This document shows, in pieces, positions 50,449-59,622 of a DNA stretch of 64,000 nucleotides. This DNA comes from Corallococcus coralloides DSM 2259. Lineage in GTDB: Bacteria > Myxococcota > Myxococcia > Myxococcales > Myxococcaceae. The notes under the pieces are model-generated. The model did no database searches. It was not told where the DNA came from and worked only from the letters and a program-made list of their open reading frames with translations. Numbering within the stretch: the first letter of the stretch is position 1; the number at the start of each line of letters is the position of its first letter. Both the position numbers and the translations under genes were made by a program. The stretch covers positions 3,658,001 through 3,722,000 of the forward strand of contig NC_017030.1 of the NCBI RefSeq assembly GCF_000255295.1, read 5' to 3'.

Positions 50449-51962
50449 GTGCGTCACCCAAGCCGGCCCGGTCCCCGTCGTTCCTGGGGCGGGCCGGCCC
50501 GTTGGTGTTGGCCCGGTTGTTCACCGCCGGGCTGACGCTGTCCATTCCGCTCGTGCTCGCCCGGGTGCTTCACCTGGACGAGTACGGCACCTACTACCAG
50601 CTGTTCCTCATCGCCACGACGCTGTCGTACGTGCTGCCGTTCGGCGTGGCGCAGAGCCTCTACTACTTCCTGCCCCGCGCGGAGGCGAAGCGGCCGTACC
50701 TGGGCCACGCGCTGCTCTTCGTGACGGGCGCGGGCGTCGTGGCGGCGGGGCTGGTGTGGTTCTTCCTGGGCCACGTGGCGGCCTACTTCAACAACCCGGC
50801 GCTGATGGATCACCGCGCGGCGCTGGCGCTCTACACGGCGTTCTTCCTGGGCAGCTACCCGCTGGAGATTTCGCTCACCAGCCAGGGGAAGACCAAGGCG
50901 TCCGCGGTGGTGTACCTGGCGTCGGACGCGGTGCGCTCCGGCGTGATGGTGCTGCCGCCGCTGTTGGGCTTCTCCCTGCACGGGATGATGATCGCCGTGG
51001 CCTGCTTCGCGGGCCTGCGCTACGTGGCCACCTGGGTGGTGTCCCTGCGCGGATCCACCGGTCCGCTGGTGGACTGGAAGCTGTTCAAGGAGCAGCTGGT
51101 GTACGCGGCGCCGTTTGGTGCCGCGATGTGCCTGGCCATCCCCCAGCAGAACGCGCACATGTACGCGGTGGCGGGCGTGGTGGCCCCGGCGGTGTACGCG
51201 CTCTACCGGGTGGGCTGCTTCCAGCTGCCGGTGGTGGACCTGCTCTACACGCCCACCAGCGAGGTGCTGATGGTGCGCCTGGGCGAATTGGAGCGCGAGG
51301 GCCGGCTGGAGGAGGGCGTGGAGGCCTTCCGGGAAGCGGCCGGCAAGCTGGCGTACGTGTTCCTGCCCTTCGCGGCGTTCCTGTTCGCGGCGGCGCCGGA
51401 GTTCGTGGGGGCCATGTTCGGCCAGAAGTTCCTGCCCGCGGTCCCCATCTTCCGGGTGAGCGTGCTGGGCGTGGTGCTGTCGATCCTGCCCATGGACGGG
51501 ACGCTGCGGGCCCGGGGACAGACGCGGGCCATCTTCGCGTCGTACCTGGTGAAGGCGGTGGTGACGGTGCCGCTCTTGTGGTTCGGCGTGAAGTACTTCG
51601 GGATGATGGGCGGCATCGCGTCCTGGGCGCTGGCGGAGATGGTGGGCAAGGGCATGCTGCTGATCCGCGTGCCCCGCGCGCTGTCCACGCCCGAGCGCCA
51701 GCTGGGGCTCAAGGACGTCATCCCGTGGCGGGAGCTGGCGCAGGCGTCGCTGGCGGCGTTCGCGGCGGGCGGGAGCATCTTCCTCTTGCGCTCCGGCGTG
51801 CATGACACGTGGGTGAACCTGCCGGCGGGTTTCCTGTGGCGGGTGCTGCCCCTGGCGGTGGCGGGGCTGCTCTTCGTGGTGGGGTACGTGGTGGGGCTGT
51901 ATGCGCAAGGCGTTCGCCCGTGGAGCGCATTGCAGTCCCTCCGTCCCCGCCGGGCGGCCTGA
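50445..51962 (+). CDS. exoM: Wzx-type repeat-unit flippase, ExoM
   Basis: A 505-residue polytopic protein with about 14 hydrophobic segments and the Wzx/MOP-like N-terminus (GPLVLARLFTAGLTLSIPLV; VLHLDEYGTYYQLFLIATTL). It should flip undecaprenyl-linked repeat units across the inner membrane. It begins at GTG 50445 inside the exoL stop. It corresponds to the spore-coat flippase (WzxS/ExoM) of M. xanthus by family and order. No Wzy polymerase is found beside it. Confidence 0.9.
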   Translation: MSASPKPARSPSFLGRAGPLVLARLFTAGLTLSIPLVLARVLHLDEYGTYYQLFLIATTLSYVLPFGVAQSLYYFLPRAEAKRPYLGHALLFVTGAGVVAAGLVWFFLGHVAAYFNNPALMDHRAALALYTAFFLGSYPLEISLTSQGKTKASAVVYLASDAVRSGVMVLPPLLGFSLHGMMIAVACFAGLRYVATWVVSLRGSTGPLVDWKLFKEQLVYAAPFGAAMCLAIPQQNAHMYAVAGVVAPAVYALYRVGCFQLPVVDLLYTPTSEVLMVRLGELEREGRLEEGVEAFREAAGKLAYVFLPFAAFLFAAAPEFVGAMFGQKFLPAVPIFRVSVLGVVLSILPMDGTLRARGQTRAIFASYLVKAVVTVPLLWFGVKYFGMMGGIASWALAEMVGKGMLLIRVPRALSTPERQLGLKDVIPWRELAQASLAAFAAGGSIFLLRSGVHDTWVNLPAGFLWRVLPLAVAGLLFVVGYVVGLYAQGVRPWSALQSLRPRRAA

Positions 51963-51979
51963 TTCACCGTCGGGTATTG

Positions 51980-52012
51980 CACGCGTGGGGGGCACTTCCC
52001 TCCCCACGCGTG
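51980..52012 (+). terminator. Strong hairpin in the exoM-exoN gap
   Basis: CACGCGTGGGG (51980-51990) and CCCCACGCGTG (52002-52012) form a perfect 11-pair stem with an 11-base loop, 18 bases past the exoM stop. No T-run follows. It could terminate part of the transcripts or protect the upstream message. Confidence 0.5.
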
Positions 52013-52065
52013 GGTACCTACCTTCCAGGCGTCACGGATTTTGGGCGAGGGCGAGGAGAGGCGTG

Positions 52066-52596
52066 ATGGGATTCGACGCGATGACGTTGTACCGGATGGC
52101 GCATGGGCTGAAGAAGCGCGGGGTGCCGTTGCTTCCCGCCGTCCTTCGCAAGGCCATCTACTACCTGCACAGCTCCTACATCCCTGAAGACGCGGAGCTC
52201 GGCGAGGGGACGCAGCTGGGCTACGGCGGCATCGGCGTGGTCATCCACAAGGCGGCGAAGGTGGGCCGTCACGTCCTCATCTCGCAGCAGGTGACCATTG
52301 GCGGACGCTCCGGGCTGGAGGGCGCGCCGGTGATTGGCGACTACGTGCGCATCGGCGCGGGCGCCAAGGTGCTGGGCAACATCCACGTGGGTGACTTCGC
52401 GGTGATTGGCGCCAACGCGGTGGTGGTGAAGGACGTGCCGTCGGGCGCGGTGGTCGCGGGCGTACCCGCGAAGGTCATCCGCCAGGACGCGGATCCGCTC
52501 ACCACGTACCAGCGTGAGATGGGCCTGCTGCCCCAGCGGACGCCGCCGAAGCTCACCCAGGTCCCACGGCCCTCCGCGCAGGCTTCGGCGCGCTAG
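52066..52596 (+). CDS. exoN: Serine O-acetyltransferase-like hexapeptide protein, ExoN
   Basis: A 176-residue acetyltransferase with a left-handed beta-helix made of hexapeptide repeats (IHKAAKVGRHVLISQQVTIG; IGDYVRIGAGAKVLGNIHVG; IGANAVVVKDVPSGAVVAGV). It resembles serine acetyltransferases and colanic-type O-acetyltransferases. In this context sugar O-acetylation is more likely than cysteine synthesis. GAGGAGAGG precedes the ATG. Confidence 0.85.
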   Translation: MGFDAMTLYRMAHGLKKRGVPLLPAVLRKAIYYLHSSYIPEDAELGEGTQLGYGGIGVVIHKAAKVGRHVLISQQVTIGGRSGLEGAPVIGDYVRIGAGAKVLGNIHVGDFAVIGANAVVVKDVPSGAVVAGVPAKVIRQDADPLTTYQREMGLLPQRTPPKLTQVPRPSAQASAR

Positions 52597-52630
52597 GCAC
52601 TTCGCTTCGTTGGAGAAGGGGGCTTCCTTC

Positions 52631-53692
52631 ATGCGCGTGCTGCTCGTCGGGGACTACCCGCCGCCGTACGGGGGCGTGGCCATCCACGTCCGTCAACTCC
52701 ATCAATTTCTGCGCGACCGCGGGGTCGAAGCGAAGGTGCTCGATATCGGGAAGGGTGGCCGGCCGGCTCCGGACGTCCTCCCCGTGCACGGCGCCGCCGC
52801 CTTCGGCCTGCGGCTCGCGGGATTCACCTCCGCGGGCTGGACGGTCCACCTGCACACCAGCGGCAACAACCCGAAGGCGTGGGTGCTGGCGGCGCTGGTG
52901 GGCACCATGCCCGGGCCGCGCTCGCCGCGCGTCATCACGCTGCACTCCGGGCTGATCCCGGACTACCTGGCGGAGTCGCAGGCCCGGCGCGTGTTCGCGC
53001 GCACGGCGCTGGCGGGCTACGCGCGGGTGGTGGCGGTGTCCCCGGCGGTGCGCGACGCGGTGGTCGCGTGCGGTGTGCCGGAGGAGAAGGTCGTGGTGCA
53101 TCCGGCCTTCTGCGGTTCGCAGGTGCGGCCCGGTCCGGTGACGCCGGAGGTGGAGGCCGCGCGGGCCCGGCGCAGTCCGCTGCTCGCGATGGCGCACCAC
53201 CCTTCGCCCGTGTACGGGCGCAAGCAGATGTTCCGCGCGCTGAAGCTCGTGGCGGAAGAGCACCCGGGCGTGGGCCTGGCGCTGTTCGGCCCGGGCACGC
53301 GCTCCGAGGAGTTCATCCGCGACGCACGCGAGCTGGGCGTGGCGGGGCTCCTGGAGGACCTGGGCGAACTGGAGCACGCGAAGGCGCTGGGACTCATTTC
53401 CCAGAGCGACGTCTTCATCCGGCCCACGACGCACGACGGGGACTCCATCTCCGTGCGCGAGGCGCTGGCGCTGGGCGTGCCGTGCGTGGCCAGCGACGTG
53501 TGCGCGCGGCCGGAAGGCACGCGCTTGTTCAAGGCCGGGGACGAGCGGGCGCTGGCGCAGGCGGTGCGCGACGCGCTGGCGGCGGGCCCGGCGAAGGTGA
53601 CGGCTCCGGATGCGGGGCCGGTGATGCTGGACCTGTACGCGGAGTTGCTGCCGTCCGGCATGGCAGGTGCAGGAACCGTGAACGCGGCGTGA
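52631..53692 (+). CDS. exoO: GT4-type glycosyltransferase, ExoO
   Basis: A 353-residue GT-B glycosyltransferase. The N-terminal acceptor domain starts MRVLLVGDYPPPYGGVAIHV. The donor half has HPSPVYGRKQMFRALKLV, ALFGPGTRSEEFI and the motif RPTTHDGDSISVREALALGV with the EX7E-like acidic residues, then PCVASDVCARPEGT. It adds one sugar of the repeat unit on the cytoplasmic side. The ATG at 52631 follows GAAGGGGG. Confidence 0.88.
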   Translation: MRVLLVGDYPPPYGGVAIHVRQLHQFLRDRGVEAKVLDIGKGGRPAPDVLPVHGAAAFGLRLAGFTSAGWTVHLHTSGNNPKAWVLAALVGTMPGPRSPRVITLHSGLIPDYLAESQARRVFARTALAGYARVVAVSPAVRDAVVACGVPEEKVVVHPAFCGSQVRPGPVTPEVEAARARRSPLLAMAHHPSPVYGRKQMFRALKLVAEEHPGVGLALFGPGTRSEEFIRDARELGVAGLLEDLGELEHAKALGLISQSDVFIRPTTHDGDSISVREALALGVPCVASDVCARPEGTRLFKAGDERALAQAVRDALAAGPAKVTAPDAGPVMLDLYAELLPSGMAGAGTVNAA

Positions 53693-53779
53693 CGGAGTGG
53701 GGACGGGTTGGGGCGCCTTCGAGGGAGAGGGCGCGCTTCAGGGCTTTCAGCACGGAACTTTTGACTTCAGGAGAAGACG

Positions 53780-54982
53780 ATGCGGCGCAGTGAAGAGATG
53801 GACCTGTCGAAGCGGGCCCTTCGTGGGCGGGACCTGGTGGTGTTCTCCAACGACTGGGACGGGGATCCGCTGTCGAAGGTCCACATCATGCGGATCCTCT
53901 CGCGGGACAACCGCGTGCTGTGGGTGAACAGCATTGGCAACCGCGCGCCCAAGGCGAACGCGCACGACGCGCAGCGGATCATCAAGAAGCTGAAGACGTT
54001 CACCCAGGGCATCAAGGAGGTGGAGCCCAACCTCCACGTGCTCGCGCCGCTGGCGATTCCGTTCTACGGCTCGGAGACGGTGCGCCAGGCGAACCGCCAC
54101 CTGCTGCGGCTCCAGGTGCTTCGCGCGATGAAGCAGCTGAAGTTCGAGCGCCCCATCTCCTGGAGCTTCCTGCCCGCGTCCGCGCCGGTGTCCGGCACGC
54201 TGGGCGAGGACTTCGTCGTGTACCACTGCGTGGACGAGTTCTCCGCGTTCAGCGACACGAACGGCAAGCACATCGCGGAGCTGGAGGAGCGCCTCTTGCG
54301 CCGCGCGGACATGTGCATCACGTCCGCGGAGCGCCTGTATGAGAACAAGAAGCGCGTGAACCCTCGCACGGTGCTGGTGCGCCACGGCACGGACCACGCG
54401 CACTTCGTGAAGGCGTGCGACCCGGCCACGAAGATTCCGGAGGACATCGCGAAGCTGCCCAAGCCCATCATCGGCTTCTTCGGGCTGGTGGCGGACTGGA
54501 TTGATCAGGACGCCATCATCGCGTGCGCGAAGGCGCACCCGGAGGGCTCGGTGGTCATCGTGGGCAAGACGACGCCGGACTGCGACGACAGCCGCCTGCG
54601 CGCGGTGCCCAACATCCACATGCTGGGGCGCAAGCCGTACGCGGATTTGCCGGGCTACAACAAGGCGTTCGACGTGGCGCTCAACCCGTTCGTCATCAAC
54701 GAGCTGACGCTCAACTCCAACCCGCTGAAGGTGCGCGAGTACCTGGCGTCCGGCCTGCCGGTGGTGTCGTCCGACCTGCCGGAGGTCCGCAAGGTGGGCC
54801 TGTGCCGCATCGCCACCACGCCCGAGGACTACGTGAAGCAGGTCAACGAGGCCCTGGCGGACAACCCGGGCCCGAACCGGGAGCGCGCGGAGAAGATCTT
54901 CCACGAGAGCTGGGAGGCCCGCGTCGCGGAGATCCGCCAGCACGTGGGTGAGGCGATGCTCGCGGCGGGCAAGAAGCTGTAG
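53780..54982 (+). CDS. exoP: GT-B glycosyltransferase, ExoP
   Basis: A 400-residue glycosyltransferase-like protein: VVFSNDWDGDPLSKVHIMRI at the N-terminus, VVYHCVDEFSAFSDT in the middle, and a donor half with IIGFFGLVADWIDQDAIIAC, HMLGRKPYADLPGYNKAFDV and NSNPLKVREYLASGLPVVSS, typical of GT4/GT1 GT-B enzymes. AGGAG lies seven bases before the ATG. It is the last gene of the second polysaccharide block and converges on the DUF4350 gene. Confidence 0.88.
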   Translation: MRRSEEMDLSKRALRGRDLVVFSNDWDGDPLSKVHIMRILSRDNRVLWVNSIGNRAPKANAHDAQRIIKKLKTFTQGIKEVEPNLHVLAPLAIPFYGSETVRQANRHLLRLQVLRAMKQLKFERPISWSFLPASAPVSGTLGEDFVVYHCVDEFSAFSDTNGKHIAELEERLLRRADMCITSAERLYENKKRVNPRTVLVRHGTDHAHFVKACDPATKIPEDIAKLPKPIIGFFGLVADWIDQDAIIACAKAHPEGSVVIVGKTTPDCDDSRLRAVPNIHMLGRKPYADLPGYNKAFDVALNPFVINELTLNSNPLKVREYLASGLPVVSSDLPEVRKVGLCRIATTPEDYVKQVNEALADNPGPNRERAEKIFHESWEARVAEIRQHVGEAMLAAGKKL

Positions 54983-55009
54983 GTCCGGTCCGGTACCGGG
55001 CGACAAAGA

Positions 55010-55038
55010 GGGCGCGGGTCCGGAGCGTGTGCGCGCCC
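55010..55038. terminator. Hairpin between convergent exoP and DUF4350 genes
   Basis: GGGCGCG (55010-55016) and CGCGCCC (55032-55038) form a perfect seven-pair stem with a 15-base loop in the 73-base convergent gap. No clear T-run on either side, so it is a tentative bidirectional terminator. Confidence 0.4.
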
Positions 55039-55055
55039 CGGGCACCGCGCCTTCG

Positions 55056-56240
55056 TCATTCGCGCGGGTCGTCCCCGCGGCCCGTCACGCGGCGCTCCAG
55101 CAGGGCGTAGCGGCGGGCGAGGCGGGCGTAGTCGGCGGGGCGGATGGGGGTGCGCTCCTTCGTGCGCAGCAGGTCTTCCTTCGCGTCCAGGTAGTCGCGC
55201 GCGGGCACGCCGCAGGTCTCTTCCAGGAGGCGCGCGGCCTCCGCGTCCGGCAGTGAGGGGGCGATGCCCAGACGCTCGTGCATCAGGCGCCGCAGGCCGG
55301 TGTCGAGCTCCGGCAGCAGCTCCGCCTCCACCTTCGCTCGGCGCATGAGCCATCCCAGGGAGCGCACGTATTCGCGCGACGAGCGGTGCCGCTCCATGCG
55401 CACGGGCCGGGGGGCGCCGAAGCGCGTGCCTCGGGCGACGACGTAGACGAGCCCCACGGCGAGGCTCTGCGCGATGAAGACCCACAGGCCCTGGGCCAGG
55501 GGCGGACGGGTGATGACGGCGTGGTGGAACTCGTCGAAGCGCAGGGGACCGCGCGCGGCGAGCGCATCCCAGAAGCGCAGGTTGTCGAGCAGCTCCAGGC
55601 GCCGGTTCTCCGCGAGGTCCGGGCCCGCGGCGACGTAGACCTCGCCCTGGCCCAGGCCCCAGCGCCACAGCACGCCCGCGCCGCCCAGGCCCGCCAGCGG
55701 CACCGCGTCCTCGTGTTCCACCCGCAGGCTCCGGTCCCGGGCCACGCGCAGGAGCGACAGGTCGCGCAGCGCGCCCGCGGGCAGCCACACGTCCACGGTG
55801 ACGCCAGCGGGATCCACCCATTCGGAGGACAGGCCCTGGTGGTTCGTCCCGGGCAGTGCGCCGGAGGCGATGTGCAGCCAGTCCTCCATGCCCGGCTGGT
55901 GTTCGCCCAGCGCATGCGGAGACAGGTACACCAGCGTGCCGCCGCCCCGGACGAAGCGCTCCAGCGCGGCGACCTCTTCCTTCGTGATGGGCTGGGCCTG
56001 CGGCGCGGCGATGACCAGCGTGCGCGTGCCGGAGGGAATCGAGTCCAGGGATGACGTCTGCGCGCTGACGTCCCGCCCACGTTCCTCCAGGTAGACGAAG
56101 AGGGCCTTGAGCCCCAGCGGGCCCGGGTTCGTGATGGACGACACGGGCGAGTCCGGCGGGGCCTCGTGCGAGGCCAGTCCCACCGCTAGCGCCACGGCGA
56201 TCATCAACCCAAGGACGACCGCGACGCGCGCGTTCCTCAC
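55056..56240 (-). CDS. DUF4350-type membrane protein
   Basis: A 394-residue protein with an N-terminal membrane anchor (VAVVLGLMIAVALAVGLAS). A Rossmann-like exported domain follows with GLKALFVYLEERGRDVSAQT and RTLVIAAPQAQPITKEEVAA plus LERFVRGGGTLVYLSPHALG. A second hydrophobic segment (LWVFIAQSLAVGLVYVVARG) near residue 270 precedes a cytoplasmic helical tail. This layout matches DUF4350 proteins, usually found with DUF4129 and MoxR/DUF58 genes. No MoxR ATPase is nearby. It starts at GTG 56240, overlapping the DUF4129 stop. Confidence 0.8.
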   Translation of the reverse strand: MRNARVAVVLGLMIAVALAVGLASHEAPPDSPVSSITNPGPLGLKALFVYLEERGRDVSAQTSSLDSIPSGTRTLVIAAPQAQPITKEEVAALERFVRGGGTLVYLSPHALGEHQPGMEDWLHIASGALPGTNHQGLSSEWVDPAGVTVDVWLPAGALRDLSLLRVARDRSLRVEHEDAVPLAGLGGAGVLWRWGLGQGEVYVAAGPDLAENRRLELLDNLRFWDALAARGPLRFDEFHHAVITRPPLAQGLWVFIAQSLAVGLVYVVARGTRFGAPRPVRMERHRSSREYVRSLGWLMRRAKVEAELLPELDTGLRRLMHERLGIAPSLPDAEAARLLEETCGVPARDYLDAKEDLLRTKERTPIRPADYARLARRYALLERRVTGRGDDPRE

Positions 56241-57121
56241 GGCCGGACCTCCGCGAGCGAGCCGTGCAACTGCTCCACGGACTCCACGAAGCGCGTGGCC
56301 TCTTCGCGCGACACCGGCTCCAGCGAATAGAAGGCCTGGTCGTACCAGCCCACCAGCCGTTCCACTTCACCCGTCACGCGCGCGGGGGCACCTCGCGTGG
56401 GCAGCTCCGCGGCGAGCTCGCGGTTCGTCTTCACCCGGTCCGGCCGCGCCAGCTTGCGCTGCTCCAGCGTGGACAGCAGGCCCAGCAAGCCTTCACGAAT
56501 GGCCTCGCGCGCGTCCTCCGTCTCCAGCGCGGTGCGCGCCCGGCCCAGGTGTTCTCCGGGCGTGTCCAGCTCCAGGGGCGCGGCTTCGCCCTCCACTCCC
56601 GGCGCGGTCACGGTCTTCCTGCTCCGGCGCCAGCGCACCCGCAGCACGCCGAACAGCACCACCGCCAGCGCCAGACCCAGCATCACCGCGCGCGTGGCCA
56701 CCGCGAAGCCCTGCGCGCCCCGGGATTCGAAGAGTCCCTCCAGCCAGTTCTGCAGCTCTCGCAAGAGGCGCGTCAGCAGGTCGCTGTTGCGCTGCCGGGC
56801 TCTCGCGAACTCCGGCCGGTCGAGGATGGCGCGCAGCCGCTCGGGTTCGCTCGTCACGCCGGGCGCCACGGCCGGCTCCGCGTCCAGGTTGCACACGGCC
56901 TCCAGGTACACGGTGAGCTGCCGGGCCCGCTCGGGCGCCGTCTGTCCGGAGGTTCCGGGCGGCAGGGGCACGCCGTCCAGGGACTCCACCAGCCGGTTCA
57001 CCTCCGCGTTGAACGCCTCGGGCCGTGAGCGCGCCGTGTCCTCGAGCCGGCGCGACACGGCCTCCCGGTCAGCGCACGGGGGCAGGGCGGTCAGCAAGAG
57101 GAGCAGGGGCAGGGCGGGCAC
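56237..57121 (-). CDS. DUF4129-type membrane protein
   Basis: A 294-residue protein with a signal-like start (PALPLLLLLTALPPCAD), an exported helical region, one membrane segment (TRAVMLGLALAVVLFGVLRV, about residue 145) and a cytoplasmic C-terminal DUF4129 domain (KTNRELAAELPTRGAPARVT; VERLVGWYDQAFYSLEPVSR). DUF4129 domains often accompany transglutaminase-like or MoxR systems. The start is GTG 57121, six bases after the upstream gene ends. Its stop overlaps the DUF4350 start. Confidence 0.8.
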   Translation of the reverse strand: MPALPLLLLLTALPPCADREAVSRRLEDTARSRPEAFNAEVNRLVESLDGVPLPPGTSGQTAPERARQLTVYLEAVCNLDAEPAVAPGVTSEPERLRAILDRPEFARARQRNSDLLTRLLRELQNWLEGLFESRGAQGFAVATRAVMLGLALAVVLFGVLRVRWRRSRKTVTAPGVEGEAAPLELDTPGEHLGRARTALETEDAREAIREGLLGLLSTLEQRKLARPDRVKTNRELAAELPTRGAPARVTGEVERLVGWYDQAFYSLEPVSREEATRFVESVEQLHGSLAEVRP

Positions 57122-57127
57122 GGTGTG

Positions 57128-58171
57128 TCAGGTGGACGGCGTCGCCGGCTCCGCGGTCGCGATCCGCCGCTCCAGGTCCAGGCCCTCGCGGCGCACGCGC
57201 ATGTCCACGTAGAAGAACGCGGACACCACGAAGCTCAGCGGCGTGAAGAAGGACTGCCCCACCACCTGCAACAGCTCCGCGGGGACGAGCAGCGCCTGCG
57301 GAATGGCCGCCTGGGCCGCCGGATCCAACAGGTTGCCACCGTAGGCGAGCCGGACGATCCACGCGGGCAGCCCCGACACCAGGCTCACCGCGATGAGGAT
57401 GCCGCCCACCACCGTGGACAGCACCATGGCCCGCACCGTGCCCCGGCCAAAGAAGCCCGGCTCGACACGGCCCTTCAGCAGGGCCCCGGAGCGCTTGAAC
57501 GCCGCCCACGCCCCCACGTCCTCCATCGCCAGCACGGGGGGCAGGAGCATGAAGCGCAGGAAGTACCAGAGCACCGCCGCCAACGCGCCCACGCCCAGCA
57601 CGATGGCGCCGATGATGATCAGCGCGATGCTCAGCACCGTTCCACCGCCCGTGCCCCTGCCGGTGACGGCCGCGACCACGCCCAGCCCCATGACGAGCGA
57701 GCCGGGCAGGCACAGGAGGAGCGTCACCCCCGCGGCCCACGCGATGGACAGCAGATAGGTCGCGGTCAGGGTGCCCAGGCGCGACACGGCCCGTCGCAGA
57801 CCTTCCGACGGACGCACCGGCTCACCCAGCCGCGCGGGAATCACGTACCGGGCCGCCGCCGTGGTGGCCACCCAGAAGTTCCACACGAGGAACACATACA
57901 GCACGAGCATCAACCCCAGCACGAGGCCGGACTGGGCCAGTGCCTGCGTGGGGTCCGTGCCCGCGGGAGCCCCACCGAACCCGGGCAGTACGCCCACCGT
58001 GCGAGTCATCGCGACGGTGAACGCCTTGACCGCGATGTAGTTGAGCAGGTCGAACCCCAGGACCAGCACGAACAGGGGCTTCAGGTGCGCGCGCCAGAAC
58101 GTCGCCGCGCGGTCGATGATTTCTCCGATGGCGAGGGGGCGCAGCTCAACGGAGGTCGGGGAGGGCGTCAC
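57128..58171 (-). CDS. Polytopic membrane protein of unknown function
   Basis: A 347-residue protein starting at GTG 58171. It has about six to seven hydrophobic segments (LFVLVLGFDLLNYIAVKAFT; GLVLGLMLVLYVFLVWNFWV; IALIIIGAIVLGVGALAAVL) and the segment LPPVLAMEDVGAWAAFKRSG, commonly seen in membrane proteins encoded next to DUF4129 genes. No enzymatic motif is visible. It is co-directional with the DUF4129 and DUF4350 genes and probably works with them. Confidence 0.75.
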   Translation of the reverse strand: MTPSPTSVELRPLAIGEIIDRAATFWRAHLKPLFVLVLGFDLLNYIAVKAFTVAMTRTVGVLPGFGGAPAGTDPTQALAQSGLVLGLMLVLYVFLVWNFWVATTAAARYVIPARLGEPVRPSEGLRRAVSRLGTLTATYLLSIAWAAGVTLLLCLPGSLVMGLGVVAAVTGRGTGGGTVLSIALIIIGAIVLGVGALAAVLWYFLRFMLLPPVLAMEDVGAWAAFKRSGALLKGRVEPGFFGRGTVRAMVLSTVVGGILIAVSLVSGLPAWIVRLAYGGNLLDPAAQAAIPQALLVPAELLQVVGQSFFTPLSFVVSAFFYVDMRVRREGLDLERRIATAEPATPST

Positions 58172-58193
58172 GGCCGCGCAGCATAGCGCCGCC

Positions 58194-58808
58194 TCAGTCG
58201 CGCGGGGGCCGGCATGCGTCCAGCAGCGCGCGGGCCGCGGCGAGCGGATCCCCGGCCTCCAGCACGGCGGAGATGACCGCGACGCCCCAGGCCCCCGGCA
58301 CCTCCCGGGCCCGCTCCGGCGTCATCCCCCCCAGCGCCAGGGCAGGGCAGGGCAGCCGCTCCGCGAGCACGCTGAACCCGTGAGGTCCCAGCGTGTCGCG
58401 CGTATCCCCCGGCTTGGACCCCGGCGCGAACACGGGGCTCACCAGCGCCAGGTCCGCGCCTACCGCGCGTTCCGCCTCGCGCGCGTCATGCACCGCCATG
58501 CTCACCCACCGGTCCGCGGGCAGGAACGGGCGCACGTCGCGGGGCGAAGGGCCGGAGGCGGGCAGATGCAGGTGCGCGCCCACGAGCAGCGCGACATCCA
58601 GCCGGCCATTCACGAACAGCGTCCGGCCCCTGCACACGTCCGCCAGGAGCCGCGCCTCCTCCAGGAACAGCCGCCCGGAGGCCTCCGGGTGACGGTGCTG
58701 TACGGCGACGTCCGGCCCCGCCTCCAGCGCCCGCTCCAGCGCGGTGAGCAACCGCGCCCGGGGCAGCCGCCAGTCCGTGATGACCACGAGGCGGGGCAGG
58801 GCGGGCAC
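58194..58808 (-). CDS. thiE: Thiamine phosphate synthase-like protein
   Basis: A 204-residue TIM-barrel protein of the ThiE/TenI family. It contains VVITDWRLPRARLLTALERA, VAVQHRHPEASGR (VQLR-like phosphate region), FVNGRLDVALLVGAHLHLP and LALGGMTPERAREV. It should join the thiazole and pyrimidine moieties, although several positions differ from textbook ThiE, so a TenI-like role cannot be excluded. The start is GTG 58808, 2 bases after the thiG stop. Confidence 0.82.
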   Translation of the reverse strand: MPALPRLVVITDWRLPRARLLTALERALEAGPDVAVQHRHPEASGRLFLEEARLLADVCRGRTLFVNGRLDVALLVGAHLHLPASGPSPRDVRPFLPADRWVSMAVHDAREAERAVGADLALVSPVFAPGSKPGDTRDTLGPHGFSVLAERLPCPALALGGMTPERAREVPGAWGVAVISAVLEAGDPLAAARALLDACRPPRD

Positions 58809-58810
58809 CG

Positions 58811-59596
58811 CTACTCCACGAGCCCTTCGATGGGGCTGGACGCGGAGCCGTACGCCTTGCGCGGGATGCGGCCCGCCAGGTACGCGTCGCGGCCGGCCTC
58901 CACCGCCTTCTTCATGGCCACGGCCATGCGCACGGGATCCTTCGCGCCCGCGATGGCGGTGTTCATGAGCAGCGCGTCCACGCCCAGCTCCATCGCGATG
59001 GCCGCGTCGGACGCCGTGCCCACGCCCGCGTCGACGATGACCGGCACCTTCACCACTTCACGGATGAGCCGCAGGTTGTGCGGGTTGCGGATGCCCAGCC
59101 CGCTGCCGATGGGCGCCGCCAGCGGCATCACCGCCGCGCAGCCCGCGTCCTCCAGCTTGCGCGCGGTGATGGGGTCGTCGCTGGTGTACGGCAGCACCGT
59201 GAAGCCTTCCTTCACCAGGATGCGAGCGGCCTTCACCGTCTCCTCGACGTCCGGGTAGAGCGTCTTCTCGTCGCCGAGCACTTCCAGCTTCACCCACTTG
59301 CTCATGCCCAGCTCTTCCGCCAGCCGGCACGTGCGCACCGCGTCCTCCGCCGTGTAGCAGAGCGCCGTGTTGGGCAGGAGGCGCATCTTGTTGCGGTCGA
59401 TCCAGTTCATCAGCGACGCCTCGCCCGTCGCCTTCAGGTCCAACCGCCGCACCGCCACCGTGACGAGCTCCGCGCCCGACGCTTCGTGGCACTGCTTCAT
59501 CACCTCGTGACTGGGGTACTTCCCCGTCCCGACGATGAGCCGCGAGGTGAACGTCACCCCCGCCAGCGTGAAAGGCTTGTCCGCGATGCCGCTCAT
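58811..59596 (-). CDS. thiG: Thiazole synthase
   Basis: A 261-residue TIM-barrel enzyme with [48 protein letters not shown] (containing the Schiff-base lysine), [34 protein letters not shown] and [20 protein letters not shown]. It makes the thiamine thiazole from deoxyxylulose phosphate, dehydroglycine and ThiS thiocarboxylate. It begins at ATG 59596, 26 bases after thiS. Confidence 0.95.
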   Translation of the reverse strand: MSGIADKPFTLAGVTFTSRLIVGTGKYPSHEVMKQCHEASGAELVTVAVRRLDLKATGEASLMNWIDRNKMRLLPNTALCYTAEDAVRTCRLAEELGMSKWVKLEVLGDEKTLYPDVEETVKAARILVKEGFTVLPYTSDDPITARKLEDAGCAAVMPLAAPIGSGLGIRNPHNLRLIREVVKVPVIVDAGVGTASDAAIAMELGVDALLMNTAIAGAKDPVRMAVAMKKAVEAGRDAYLAGRIPRKAYGSASSPIEGLVE

Positions 59597-59622
59597 GACC
59601 GTCTCCTCTCCAGGGCCTGCGC

